DNA from: JAWAFC01 sp038890815 | Lineage (GTDB): Archaea; Micrarchaeota; Micrarchaeia; Burarchaeales; JACRGF01 | Direction of reading: 5' to 3' | Length of the DNA stretch: 59,007 nt | NCBI GenBank assembly: GCA_038890815.1 | Contig: JAWAFC010000008.1 | Location: forward strand, 1 to 59,007 | Made by a program: the position numbers and the translations under genes | Notes under the pieces: generated by a model | Told to the model about the DNA's origin: nothing | The model's input: the letters and a program-made list of their open reading frames with translations, nothing else | Databases searched by the model: none | Shown here: positions 23,217 to 31,827 of the stretch, piece by piece | Numbering within the stretch: position 1 is the first letter of the stretch | Layout: each line of letters opens with the position of its first letter

Positions 23217-24685
23217 CTCTCCTCCAGCTCCCTGCCTGTGAGCGCCTTGATGCACGCATTGGCCTTCCGTCTCGTCTCGATCCACTCCCCACGCGGGATT
23301 GAATCCAGCACGATGCCGGCGCCAGCCTGCACAAATGCCCTGCCCTTCTTCATCAGCACGGCCCGGATGGCGATGCAGGTGTCCATGTTTCCCTTGAGAT
23401 CGAAATATCCCACGGCACCACCGTATGGCCCCCTCCGGCTCTTCTCAAGCTCCTCGATGATTTCCATGGCGCGCACCTTCGGCGCGCCAGTCACGGTGCC
23501 GGCCGGAAAGGTCGCCCTGAACACATCGAAGGCATCGTTTCCCTCGCGCAAACGCCCTGTGACGTGCGAGACGAGGTGCTGCACATGCGAGTACTTCTCG
23601 ACGACGAGCAGGTCGGGCACGCGCACGCTGCCGAACTTGGCGACCCTGCCTACGTCATTGCGGCACAAGTCAACGAGCATGACATGCTCGGCCAGCTCCT
23701 TGGCATTTTGCAACAGCTCGCGGGTGATGCGCATCTCCTCGGCTGCATCCTTTCCCCGCCCGCGCGTTCCCGCGATGGGCCTCATCTCAATCAGACCATT
23801 CTCCAGCCTCACATGGACCTCTGGGGAGGCGCCCAGAAAGTGAAAATCGCCGAAATCGAGGTAAAACATGTATGGGGATGGATTGATCTCGCGCAGGTCA
23901 AAATACACAGCGAGCGGGTCGCGCGGTGTGCTGACCTCTATCCTGCGCGACAGCACGACCTGGAAGATGTCGCCCGCCTTGATGTGCTGTTGGGCGCGTA
24001 CCACTGCGCGCGCGAACTCTCCTTCCGAGACATTGCTACGTGTGGTTGATTTTGGGATGGAGGTATCAAGCGCGAGCTCCCTGCCGTGCCTCAGCGTGTT
24101 CACAAGCTTTTCCAGCGAACTGCCCTTCCCGCCACCAGAGTGCGACACGAGGTGCACGCGGTTGGTGGCATGGTCAAAAATCACGGCGTTACGGTGGATG
24201 ACGAAAAAGGTCTCGGGCAGGCGCAAAGCATCTGGGAGCTTCTCGGGCAGCCTCTCCAGAAAGCGCGCGAAATCGTATGCCACATAGCCGATGGGCCCGA
24301 AGGAAAAGCGCGAGACGCCCGTCTCAACAGAGAGACAGGACATGACGGCCTTGAGAAAGTGAAGGGGGTCTTTCCCCTCGGGCAGGAGAAAGGCGCGCCC
24401 GCTTTTTCTGAATTCCCTTTCGATGCGCTTTTTCACCTCTGCGACGACAGCGCGCTCGCCATCGAGCTCGCACCTTCTTTTCCTGCTCTTCACCACGAGC
24501 ACGGGCTCACAGACAATGATGGAGAGGCGCGCGAAACGGCGGCTGAGCTCGGTTGCACTCGGATCGAAAATGGATTCGAGGAAGAAGGTATGCTTTCTGC
24601 CGAAGGCTCTGGCTATGCGCAGAAAGGCCTGCGTGGGCGCCAGCCCCTCGGCAGGAAACTCGACGATGTGGGCGCTGAACTCCAC
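23213..24685 (-). CDS. trpE: Anthranilate synthase component I
   Basis: TrpE/PabB family chorismate enzyme, about 490 residues. The catalytic C-terminal domain has HIKAGDIFQVVLSRR, SPEVHVRLENGLIEMRPIAGTR, EHVMLVDLCRNDVGRVA, ATFPAGTVTGAPKVRAMEII and GYFDLKGNMDTCIAIRA. The N-terminal domain carries FFLESIFDPS, resembling the tryptophan-binding LLES motif, which favours TrpE over PabB. I chose GTG 24685 because it lies 25 bases from a TATA box; the longer frame to 24994 runs over the divergent DUF357 gene. It is coupled to trpG. Confidence 0.88.
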   Translation of the reverse strand: MEFSAHIVEFPAEGLAPTQAFLRIARAFGRKHTFFLESIFDPSATELSRRFARLSIIVCEPVLVVKSRKRRCELDGERAVVAEVKKRIEREFRKSGRAFLLPEGKDPLHFLKAVMSCLSVETGVSRFSFGPIGYVAYDFARFLERLPEKLPDALRLPETFFVIHRNAVIFDHATNRVHLVSHSGGGKGSSLEKLVNTLRHGRELALDTSIPKSTTRSNVSEGEFARAVVRAQQHIKAGDIFQVVLSRRIEVSTPRDPLAVYFDLREINPSPYMFYLDFGDFHFLGASPEVHVRLENGLIEMRPIAGTRGRGKDAAEEMRITRELLQNAKELAEHVMLVDLCRNDVGRVAKFGSVRVPDLLVVEKYSHVQHLVSHVTGRLREGNDAFDVFRATFPAGTVTGAPKVRAMEIIEELEKSRRGPYGGAVGYFDLKGNMDTCIAIRAVLMKKGRAFVQAGAGIVLDSIPRGEWIETRRKANACIKALTGRELEER

Positions 24686-24706
24686 AATAAAATCACTTCT
24701 CCAAAT

Positions 24707-24714
24707 ATTTAAAT
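24707..24714. promoter_or_regulatory. Palindromic TATA box shared by trpE and DUF357 gene
   Basis: The perfect palindrome atttaaat is centred about 25 bases from the trpE GTG (24685) and about 21 bases from the DUF357 ATG (24731). No other TATA-like sequence is found in the 45-base gap. Confidence 0.65.
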
Positions 24715-24730
24715 CAAAATAAATTAATAG

Positions 24731-24979
24731 ATGAGCATGGCTGGCAGGAGCGAAAGACAGCGCGTTCTCAGCGACATAGAGGAGTTTGAAGAGAGTGCGA
24801 GCAGGGTTGAGACGGGCACGGAAGGCGAGGCTGTGCTCGAGCTCGCGCGGAGATACGCCAGAGATGCGAGGTATTTTCTTGAGAAGGGCGATGCGTTCAC
24901 CGCATGGGGATGCATCAATTACGCTCACGGGCTGATAGATGCGCTGAGGGATTTGAGGTCGCGCCAGAAGCCCGGATAG
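24731..24979 (+). CDS. DUF357 family protein
   Basis: An 82-residue helical archaeal protein of the DUF357 type: ARRYARDARYFLEKGDAFTAWGCINYAHGLIDALRDL matches the family pattern of paired helices ending in YAHGLIDA. The function is unknown. It is leaderless, divergent from trpE, and its last 55 bases overlap the end of the convergent aroA gene. Confidence 0.88.
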   Translation: MSMAGRSERQRVLSDIEEFEESASRVETGTEGEAVLELARRYARDARYFLEKGDAFTAWGCINYAHGLIDALRDLRSRQKPG

Positions 24980-26208
24980 CTTTTTGCCACGCACTCGGCA
25001 CCTCTGACAGTTGTCATGCCCTCAGCACACAGGGCAGCGACCGCCAGGCTCATGGCAATGCGGTGATCGTTGTAGGTTTCCACCACTGCCCCCCGAAGCC
25101 TGCACGGGCCGCTTATCACAAGCCCGTCTTGCATCTCCCGTATGCTTGCGCCCATTTTTGACAGCTCGGCCGCCATGGCCGCTAGGCGGTCGCTTTCCTT
25201 CAGGCGAAGACGGGCGGCGCGCGTGATGCGCGTTGTGCCTTTGGCGAAGCAGGCGAGCACAGAGAGGATGGGGACGAGATCGGGAATGTCGGCTGCATTG
25301 ATCGATGCCGCGCGCAGGCTTGACTTGCGCGCTACGAGCGCTTTCCCCTTCCAGCGCACATCCCCTCCCATTTGCCTGAGGATCGCATAGATCGCGCTGT
25401 CTCCCTGTGTTGTTTTTCTCTCAAGCCCCACCACGCGCACGCCAGCCCTCCCCCCCGCCAGAATGCCTGCGGACAACAGAAAGGCAGCGTTCGACCAGTC
25501 TCCCTCTACGACGATACGCGCTGGACGGTAGCGCTGGGGGGAGACATGGAAGCTCCGTAAGTTCGCGCTCGCCTTCACTCTGATACCGAACTTGCGCATC
25601 ATCGCAAGCGTCAGCTCCACATAAGGTTTCGATTCGAGTGGGGTTGTTAGGTGGATGGTGACAGGCGAGGCCGCCAGCGGGGCTGCAAACAGCAGGCCGC
25701 TCACGAACTGGCTGCTCACATCGCCCCTCAGCGCGCATTTTCCACCTGGAATGCTGCCGAAGCCACGCACGGTGACGGGCGGATAGCCTCCCACCGTCTC
25801 GCACGAGACGCCGAGCTGGTGGAGCGCGCGCGCAAGCTCCCCCATGGGCCTCCGCAACAGCGAGCCCTCACCAGTGAGCACCACCTGTCCATCCGCCAGC
25901 GCGGCCAGCGGGATGAGAAAGCGGATTGTTGAGCCCGAGAGCCGGCAGTTTATTGGGAAGGATGGGGCTGACAACGGCAGCGCGGCTCCTCTCACCTCGA
26001 TGGCATGCGTGCCCGCCTTCCTCATTTTCGCTCCCAACAGTGCGAGCGCTTCGGCGGTGGCCTTTGTGTCCTCGCTCTCGAGAAAATTTCTTATGAGGCT
26101 TTTCCCTCGCGCGAGCGCGGCGCATATCAGCGCGCGGTGGGAAACCGCCTTTGAGGGGGGCACACGGACGGAGCCCGCGACAACAGAAGGTTGCACGACG
26201 ACCTCCAT
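24925..26208 (-). CDS. aroA: 3-phosphoshikimate 1-carboxyvinyltransferase (EPSP synthase)
   Basis: AroA joins shikimate 3-phosphate and PEP in the shikimate pathway, which also feeds the trpE gene next door. The 427 residues show VPPSKAVSHRALICAAL, LSGSTIRFLIPLAAL, LRRPMGELARALHQLG, LRGDVSSQFVSGLLFAAP, DIPDLVPILSVLA, RLKESDRLAAMAAELSKMG and YNDHRIAMSLAVAAL, the standard family set. The start is the ATG at 26208 (MEVVVQPS); the longer frame is a shadow of trm1. It is convergent with DUF357 with a 55-base overlap. Confidence 0.95.
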   Translation of the reverse strand: MEVVVQPSVVAGSVRVPPSKAVSHRALICAALARGKSLIRNFLESEDTKATAEALALLGAKMRKAGTHAIEVRGAALPLSAPSFPINCRLSGSTIRFLIPLAALADGQVVLTGEGSLLRRPMGELARALHQLGVSCETVGGYPPVTVRGFGSIPGGKCALRGDVSSQFVSGLLFAAPLAASPVTIHLTTPLESKPYVELTLAMMRKFGIRVKASANLRSFHVSPQRYRPARIVVEGDWSNAAFLLSAGILAGGRAGVRVVGLERKTTQGDSAIYAILRQMGGDVRWKGKALVARKSSLRAASINAADIPDLVPILSVLACFAKGTTRITRAARLRLKESDRLAAMAAELSKMGASIREMQDGLVISGPCRLRGAVVETYNDHRIAMSLAVAALCAEGMTTVRGAECVAKSYPGFWRDLKSLSASISP

Positions 26209-26230
26209 GCGCCTGCTTTGTCCGCCCAGC

Positions 26231-26240
26231 CTTTTTATTC
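26231..26240. promoter_or_regulatory. Shared promoter region between aroA and trm1
   Basis: The AT-rich ctttttattc, reading gaataaaaag on the minus strand, is centred about 27 bases from both the aroA ATG (26208) and the trm1 ATG (26262). The two genes are separated by 53 bases. Confidence 0.5.
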
Positions 26241-26261
26241 TTTTCAAGCCGAATGAGGAGT

Positions 26262-27335
26262 ATGCGCGTGCGCGAGGGCGCGGCATCCATCACGCTCGGG
26301 GAGGGCGTTTTCTTCAACCCCGCCATGGAGCTGTGCAGGGATGTGTGCTCGCTGGCTGTGGGCACGCTGGAAGGAAGGCTGGAGCTCCTCGACGGGCTGT
26401 GCGCGACGGGCGTACGGGGCATCCGATACGCGCTTGAGAACGATAACGTGCAGTCGGTGCACTTTGTGGATACGAGCGTGCAGGCGATTGCGCTGGCGAG
26501 GAAGAATGCCCGGGCCAACAACCTGAAGCGCGCCTCGTTCGCGGTCTCCGACTTCAACAGATTCATTTTTTCCCGCTCTTTCGATTTCGTAGAACTCGAT
26601 CCGTTTGGCTCGCCCATCCCGTTTCTGTACCACGCGCTTCGTTCCTTCCGCACAAGGAAAACGGGCTTTCTGTCCGTCACCGCAACCGACACGGCCGTGC
26701 TGTGCGGCGCCGAATTCGCGGCCTGCATCAAGCACTATGGCGCGCGGCCCCTGCACAATGAGCTCTGCCACGAAGCCGGAGCGCGCATTCTCCTTGGCAA
26801 AATAGCCCGGACCGCAAGCGAATTCAATCTGGGGATAACCCCCCTCTTTACTCTCTCCAGACAACACTTCATCAAGGTGCTCGTGAGGCTCGAGCAGGGC
26901 GCTGAGGCCGCGGTCGACAGTGCCAAGAGCGCGCTCGGCTTTTTCTTCTACTGCCCAAAGTGCCTCCACTATGAGAGCGCGCGCCGCCCGCTCGCCCCCG
27001 CCTGTCCTGCCTGCAATAATCCGACGCGCGAGTGGTCGGGCCCGCTGTGGATTGGCGAGCTGCACGACAGGCAAACGCTTGAGCGGATGCGAGAGCTGAA
27101 CCGCCAGCGCGACTATGCCAGGCGCAGGGAAATCGATGCGCTTCTGTCGCTCATGCTCGGCGAGGTTGGCTTTCCGCCGGGCTTTGTCGACCTGCACGTG
27201 CTCGGAAAGGTGAGAAAGGAGGGGCCAAAAAAAATCGCCGATTACATCCGCGCGATGGAGGCCGAGGGCTGGCGGGCAGCCAGAACGCACTTCAGGAGCA
27301 CTGGGGTGAAACTGGCAAAGCCCGATGTGCGTTAA
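26262..27335 (+). CDS. trm1: tRNA (guanine(26)-N2)-dimethyltransferase
   Basis: Trm1 makes m2,2G26 in tRNA. About 357 residues. SAM-binding and catalytic motifs are LLDGLCATGVRGIRYALE and DFVELDPFGSPIPFLYHALRS. The zinc-binding segment FYCPKCLHY and ACPACN and the C-terminal GFVDLHVLG region fit the archaeal family, as does the opening EGAASITLGEGVFFNPAMELCRD. I chose the ATG at 26262 for leaderless distance from the TATA box; 26253 is equally in frame. The stop overlaps the convergent membrane gene by 4 bases. Confidence 0.93.
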   Translation: MRVREGAASITLGEGVFFNPAMELCRDVCSLAVGTLEGRLELLDGLCATGVRGIRYALENDNVQSVHFVDTSVQAIALARKNARANNLKRASFAVSDFNRFIFSRSFDFVELDPFGSPIPFLYHALRSFRTRKTGFLSVTATDTAVLCGAEFAACIKHYGARPLHNELCHEAGARILLGKIARTASEFNLGITPLFTLSRQHFIKVLVRLEQGAEAAVDSAKSALGFFFYCPKCLHYESARRPLAPACPACNNPTREWSGPLWIGELHDRQTLERMRELNRQRDYARRREIDALLSLMLGEVGFPPGFVDLHVLGKVRKEGPKKIADYIRAMEAEGWRAARTHFRSTGVKLAKPDVR

Positions 27336-28726
27336 ATTCTTCGGAGCACAAACAATTGCAGGTCCTCCGACGAGTATCTTCTTTCAATCCCATAGTTTCT
27401 CCAGACATAGCTGTTTACCAGAGGCGCGTAGTTGTTGAATCTCTTCCACGAGTCCTGCTCGGTGCCCGACTCAAGGAAAAGTATGTATCTGGGCTTTTTT
27501 TCCTCCAGCGCCCTGATAATCTCCTGCTGCATTTCCTCGGTGGTCCCCCAAAAACCTAGGAACAGATAGCGCGAGGCTGGGATGCGTTTGGAAAAGAAGT
27601 AGGCACCGGCCAAGAAGGGCAGGGCAAAAGTCGTCTCGTTTGCCTGCGTGCGTGCGCTGATGTACGCTGTTGCATCGTGCAGAAGGTGCGACGGATCCAT
27701 CTCGGGAATCCATAGGGCAGCAGCAAAAAAGACGGTGAGAAAGAGCGTGCTGAAGACAATGCATCCCGCCACAATCCCTCGGAGGACAGGTGCGCGCGAC
27801 AGCGTGCTGTGCGACACGACCACATGCGCAGCCATCACTGAGATCGGGGCGAGCGCCGGAATGAGCCGGAATTCGCGGTATTCGGGAAATGCGTCCGCCA
27901 GCGCGGCGATGGACCATGCAAGCAGAATGGCGCTCTCACGCGCAATCCCATCCCACGCGACGGCGGCCAGCACGGCGAGCAGCGGAATGGCCCAAAACAG
28001 CTCTATGTAGATTGGAACCCCAAGTGTCTTGGAGCCGATAACAAAAAAATTGTAGAGCACTGTGCCGTACAGCAGGTCGCCGAACGCGTTCTGTGAGAAG
28101 AAGTACAGCGCGAGAACCAGTGGCATGATCGAAGCGCCCAAACCCAGAGCGGCTATGTGGACAGCTGCTCGCCCAACCCCCTTTTCAAAAATGAGATAGA
28201 GCGCCAGCGCGGGCAACGCCCACAGCGCGCTCTGTTTGAACGCTATGGCAATGCCGATGAGAAAACCGGCCATTAGCGCGCCCCGAATCTCGCGCCCGCA
28301 TGCCAGCACAAAAATGGCTGCGGCCAGGAAGAATGAATAGAATGGCTCGGTGACGAACCAGAAGCCACCATAGGGGATTTCCAGCCATGCATAGATTGCC
28401 GATGCGCCCAATGCCAGGCGCGCGCCAAAAAGTTTTTGTGCGATGAGAAAAACCATCACCGTTATGCCCAACTGAAAGAGCGCCGAGAGCACGCGCGCCA
28501 CGAGAATGCTATCTCCAAACAATGAGAAGGCTGCCGCTCCGAGAAAGGTGATGCCCGGGGAGTGGTGATCAAAGAAATCCCTGTAGATGAGCCAGCCCTT
28601 AGTCGAAAGCCAGGCATAGGCGAGGTAGTGGCCCTCATCACCGTTGTGCAGCGAGTTCACCAGCACGATGTGCGCGACAAACTGCAGCAGCAGGATCGCT
28701 GCCAGCACTTTTCTCGCCTCAAGCAA
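27332..28726 (-). CDS. Membrane GT-C glycosyltransferase (PMT/ArnT-like)
   Basis: A 464-residue polytopic protein with about 10-12 membrane segments. The first extracytoplasmic loop has the acidic HNGDEGHYLAYAW motif near residue 27, at the place of the catalytic Asp-Glu of dolichyl-phosphate-dependent GT39-like enzymes, and FDHHSPGITFLGAA follows. The C-terminal about 100 residues are soluble and extracytoplasmic. It should transfer a sugar from a polyprenyl carrier on the outer face. It overlaps the upstream FAD gene by 8 bases. The sugar and acceptor are unknown. Confidence 0.82.
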   Translation of the reverse strand: MLEARKVLAAILLLQFVAHIVLVNSLHNGDEGHYLAYAWLSTKGWLIYRDFFDHHSPGITFLGAAAFSLFGDSILVARVLSALFQLGITVMVFLIAQKLFGARLALGASAIYAWLEIPYGGFWFVTEPFYSFFLAAAIFVLACGREIRGALMAGFLIGIAIAFKQSALWALPALALYLIFEKGVGRAAVHIAALGLGASIMPLVLALYFFSQNAFGDLLYGTVLYNFFVIGSKTLGVPIYIELFWAIPLLAVLAAVAWDGIARESAILLAWSIAALADAFPEYREFRLIPALAPISVMAAHVVVSHSTLSRAPVLRGIVAGCIVFSTLFLTVFFAAALWIPEMDPSHLLHDATAYISARTQANETTFALPFLAGAYFFSKRIPASRYLFLGFWGTTEEMQQEIIRALEEKKPRYILFLESGTEQDSWKRFNNYAPLVNSYVWRNYGIERRYSSEDLQLFVLRRI

Positions 28727-29987
28727 TGTGCCTCGCCTCCTCAGCCGCCCGCTCGCCCGCCAGAATGCAGTGGTCCATGTTCAGATACTCCCAAGCGCCG
28801 TAGCGGCCGGCGGTTATTATTTTTCTCTCGCGCATGAAATCACGCAGAAACGCGGCTGCGCGCTCGCCCTCTGGGGTGGGTATGACATAAGCGTATTTTG
28901 AGCGCATCACGCTTGCCATCGGTTGGGAGTTTTTTGGCAGCAGGCCTGCACGGCGAAGGCCGTCGATCGCCGCACTGATGTATTCTGCATCGCTCATCCC
29001 ATCGTTGCGATAGGTGAATTCGACCATCATGGAGGAAAGGCCTTTGGGCGCATTGTATGGAGAAAAGTTGGATGGAAAAGAAACCCTGTGAAAGGGAAAG
29101 CTCCTGTCTGGAAAATAGATCCAGTGATGGTCGAAGCGCGCATTTTTGACTACGATGTTCACGCAGGCGAGCGAGTTGAACGCGAGGCATGCTGCTGCGC
29201 GCTCGGCCTCGGTGGTGGCATCCGGAAGCAGGCGAACCAGCTCGGGAAGGGGCAGTGTGGATATCAAGGAGGAAAAGATATACTTTCTGCCGCCCGAAAG
29301 CCGAACCGTGACACCGCTAGCGCCACTGCGGATCTCAACCACCTCTGATGCGAGTTTTACTCGTGCGCGGGAAGATAGCGCGGCGGGGATGGCCGAGATG
29401 CCACCTCTGACTGGATAGCGGAAACGCGCATTGGCTCCGAATTTTTTTCTTAGCCCGCCCCTGGCGCTGGCGAGAATGTCGGTCAGGCTTGGCGCCGGAA
29501 CCCGCCCTACGACCCACGAGGAGCTCATTCTGTCGGCGGGACATTTCCACAGCTTCTCGTTGTACGGGATGAGGTAGTGGCGGGCGATGCCCTCGCCGAA
29601 GCTTGCGAGAAGCCATTCCCTGAAGTTTTTCGGCTTTGCATCGGGCCTATTTTTCGCCCCTTCCAGGCATGCTTCCATCACCTCTTTTGGAAGTGCGTAC
29701 AGGTTAGCTTCAAATGGATATCCGATAAGCCTATCCCTGAAAAAGATGAATGCACGCCGAGCGTGAGCGAGAAGGTAATTCGGCTTTAGAAGGGGGGAGA
29801 TGAGCGAGAGCACACGCTTATTTCCGGTAAAAAAAGCGTGGGGACCACAGTCAAACATGCATCCTCTGAAGGAGAAAGAGCGCGCCATGCCACCCACTTC
29901 GCGCCCCTTCTCGAGCACTAAGTGGTTTGTTCCTGCGTGAAAGGCTGCCGAAAGGCCTGTCAATCCCGCACCGAGTATCCCAATCAT
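28719..29987 (-). CDS. FAD-dependent oxidoreductase, UDP-galactopyranose mutase/amine oxidase-like
   Basis: 422 residues. The N-terminal dinucleotide fold is IGILGAGLTGLSAAF followed by an acidic strand end and GGMARSF. GCMFDCGPHAFF comes next, and a C-terminal FAD segment is GRYGAWEYLNMDHCILAGERAAEEA. This layout is that of the protoporphyrinogen oxidase-like/UDP-galactopyranose mutase group. Its neighbours are glycosyltransferases, so a role in sugar or isoprenoid carrier modification is more likely than heme synthesis (inference). It starts with ATGA overlapping the GT2 stop. Confidence 0.8.
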   Translation of the reverse strand: MIGILGAGLTGLSAAFHAGTNHLVLEKGREVGGMARSFSFRGCMFDCGPHAFFTGNKRVLSLISPLLKPNYLLAHARRAFIFFRDRLIGYPFEANLYALPKEVMEACLEGAKNRPDAKPKNFREWLLASFGEGIARHYLIPYNEKLWKCPADRMSSSWVVGRVPAPSLTDILASARGGLRKKFGANARFRYPVRGGISAIPAALSSRARVKLASEVVEIRSGASGVTVRLSGGRKYIFSSLISTLPLPELVRLLPDATTEAERAAACLAFNSLACVNIVVKNARFDHHWIYFPDRSFPFHRVSFPSNFSPYNAPKGLSSMMVEFTYRNDGMSDAEYISAAIDGLRRAGLLPKNSQPMASVMRSKYAYVIPTPEGERAAAFLRDFMRERKIITAGRYGAWEYLNMDHCILAGERAAEEARHIA

Positions 29988-30658
29988 CTTTTCTTCACTC
30001 CAATGATTTTGTATTTCAAAATTGACTTCAGCATGCTCAGCCCTCCAGTGAATGGATTAAGCTTGACCTCCCCCACGCGCGGCCGGTAATCGATTGGTAT
30101 TTCGGTGTATTTGAAGCCGGCAACGGCAGGCTTGAAAATGAGCTCAATGGAAAGTCCCGTGTTCTCGGTCCAGTCAAAAGTGCGGATGACTTCTCTCGTA
30201 TAGGCCCGCATGCCGGTGGTCACATCGGTGACGCGGATGCCGTATAGAAGGGAGACGAGAAATGCGAAAAGGCGGTTGCCAAACCGGTTCATAAGAGGCA
30301 TTGCAGCGGGGCTGGTTCCGAGAAAGCGGGAGCCGCTGACGACGGCATAGCCCGCGCGGATTTTTTTGACAAATTCAGGAATTTTTTCTGCAGGGTAGGT
30401 GTTGTCGCAGTCCAGCGTGATGATGATTTCGCCCTTTGCGGCGAGCAGGGCAGCTTTGAGCGCACGGCCATAGCCTTGAGGGGGCTGGCTGATCACGCGC
30501 ACCCCGAGCTTTCTGGCGATGTGCGGCGTGCGGTCCGTGCTCGAGTCACAGATAACTATTTCTGCAGATGGAGCGACGCGCCGGATGGCGCGCACGACGA
30601 GAGGGAGGGCTTTCTCTTCGTTTCGGGTGGCCATCACAACGGACAGTTTGAGCGCCAC
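29984..30658 (-). CDS. Glycosyltransferase family 2 (polyprenyl-phosphate sugar synthase-like)
   Basis: A 224-residue soluble GT-A enzyme. LSVVMATRNEEKAL opens the nucleotide-sugar fold, EIVICDSSTD follows, and the DxD-like motif is ITLDCDNTYP. The GSRFLG and DVTTGMRAYTREV segments resemble dolichyl-phosphate mannose/glucose synthases. It would charge the lipid carrier used by the GT-C enzyme two genes on. The GTG start lies 24 bases from a TATA box (ctttaaact on the minus strand) that overlaps the end of tfb, so it may have its own transcript. Confidence 0.87.
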   Translation of the reverse strand: MALKLSVVMATRNEEKALPLVVRAIRRVAPSAEIVICDSSTDRTPHIARKLGVRVISQPPQGYGRALKAALLAAKGEIIITLDCDNTYPAEKIPEFVKKIRAGYAVVSGSRFLGTSPAAMPLMNRFGNRLFAFLVSLLYGIRVTDVTTGMRAYTREVIRTFDWTENTGLSIELIFKPAVAGFKYTEIPIDYRPRVGEVKLNPFTGGLSMLKSILKYKIIGVKKR

Positions 30659-30677
30659 AACAGAAAATGGGAGTCGA

Positions 30678-30686
30678 AGTTTAAAG
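30678..30686 (-). promoter_or_regulatory. TATA box of the GT2-oxidoreductase-GT-C operon
   Basis: ctttaaact on the minus strand is centred 24 bases before the GTG at 30658. It lies across the stop codon of tfb, so the sugar genes may be expressed apart from tfb. Confidence 0.5.
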
Positions 30687-31586
30687 CGCTATTTTCAGCC
30701 CCAGCTCCTTCTTGAGCTCCCTGTAGCGATTGCGAATGGTAACCTCAGTGACGTTTGCCACCTCGGCAACTTCCTTCTGCGTCCTTCTCTCTCCGAGCAT
30801 AGCGCTCGCGATGTATACCGCGGCCGCGGCAACGCCCGTTGGCCCTCTGCCGGAGATGAGACCCTTGGCGATGGCCTTTTTGAGCAGCTCGATGGCCTTT
30901 TCCTGAACCTCGCCGCTCAGCTTGAGCGCGGTTGAGAAGCGTGGCACGTAGTGCGTGGGGTCAGTGAGCGGAACGCGCAGGCCCAGCTCGTGTGCGATGA
31001 AGCGGTAAGTGCGGCCGATCTCCTTCTTCTCGATGCCGCTCTGCTCGGCTATCTCATCGAGCGTGCGCGGAATACCGTAATCGCGGCAAACAGCGTACAG
31101 CACAGCCGCCACGACATTCTCGATGAGCCTGCCCCTGATGAGGTCCTTCTCCACACACTTGCGATAGAGCAGCGCAGCTGACTCACGGATGTTCTCGGGC
31201 AGGCCGAGGTAGGAGGCGATGCGGTCGAGCTCGCTGAGCGCGATGGCCAGATTCCTCTCCATCGAGGAGGCTATGGAGGCGCGCTTGTGCCACTTGCGCA
31301 TGCGGAAGAGCTGCGCCTGCTTCTTGCTGGGGATCTTAGCTCCCCTGATGTCGCGGTTGTACTGGTCGATCTCAGTCACGAGCCCCTTGTTGGGCCTCAT
31401 GTACTTGATGGGCGCTCCTCCCCGCACGCGCTTCTCCCTCTGCTCGGCGTCGAAAGCGCGCCACTCGGGGCCCGTGTCGAGGATGTTTTCGGCCACGATG
31501 AGCCCACACTCGTTGCACACGAGCTCGCCGCGCTCATAATCGCGCGTGAGTTTTTTGTTTCCGCATTCGGGACATTTTTCGCCCAT
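30681..31586 (-). CDS. tfb: Transcription initiation factor B (TFIIB homologue)
   Basis: TFB bridges TBP-DNA and RNA polymerase. The N-terminal zinc ribbon has cysteines at 5, 8, 24 and 27 (CPECG, CNECG), followed by the B-finger region (GPEWRAFDAEQREKR). Two cyclin repeats follow (about 105-200 and 205-300), with the helix-turn-helix EVAEVANVTEVTIRNRYRELKKEL for BRE contact. The length of 301 residues is typical. Upstream there is a TATA box (minus strand gtttaaaaacc, near 31612-31622) and a GGTG ribosome binding site. Confidence 0.97.
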   Translation of the reverse strand: MGEKCPECGNKKLTRDYERGELVCNECGLIVAENILDTGPEWRAFDAEQREKRVRGGAPIKYMRPNKGLVTEIDQYNRDIRGAKIPSKKQAQLFRMRKWHKRASIASSMERNLAIALSELDRIASYLGLPENIRESAALLYRKCVEKDLIRGRLIENVVAAVLYAVCRDYGIPRTLDEIAEQSGIEKKEIGRTYRFIAHELGLRVPLTDPTHYVPRFSTALKLSGEVQEKAIELLKKAIAKGLISGRGPTGVAAAAVYIASAMLGERRTQKEVAEVANVTEVTIRNRYRELKKELGLKIAL

Positions 31587-31827
31587 GACACCACTCCTCG
31601 GAGGACAAGAAGGTTTTTAAACAGAACGCTGGGGGGATTTTTAAGTTTTTCGCATCGAGGGTGCTGTAAAGTTATTGAGGAAGAGAAATTGAAGAACCGG
31701 CAAAGCTGGCTGCCTTCTGCAAGAAGTGCGGCTCGAAAAGAGTGACGTGGAATGGCAGAACAGTGGTCCAACTCCTCAGAGCATACCCGTCAAATAATTT
31801 TATACTGCCTCCTAGCACATTGAAATT
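31587..31827. other. Intergenic region between tfb and membrane glycosyltransferase
   Basis: 241 bases without a convincing gene. It has the tfb promoter (31612-31622), a T-rich segment near 31636-31650, and a TATA box for the next gene. In one plus-strand frame around 31700-31770 a fragment reads FCKKCGSKRVTWNG, like half a zinc ribbon, but no start codon precedes it within the open frame. Confidence 0.5.
31798..31806 (+). promoter_or_regulatory. TATA box of the 31828 membrane glycosyltransferase gene
   Basis: ttttatact is centred 26 bases before the ATG at 31828, giving a leaderless transcript. No ribosome binding site is present. Confidence 0.6.

Noticed and set aside
24686..24994. N-terminal extension of trpE
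   Set aside because: It covers the divergent DUF357 gene and the shared TATA box, and the extra residues are not part of TrpE.
26244..27290. Long minus-strand frame (348 codons) opposite trm1
   Set aside because: It is antisense to a clear Trm1 and has no recognisable domain.
31690..31790. Zinc-ribbon gene (FCKKCGSKRVTW fragment)
   Set aside because: No start codon precedes the motif in its frame and only one CxxC is present. At best a decayed relic.
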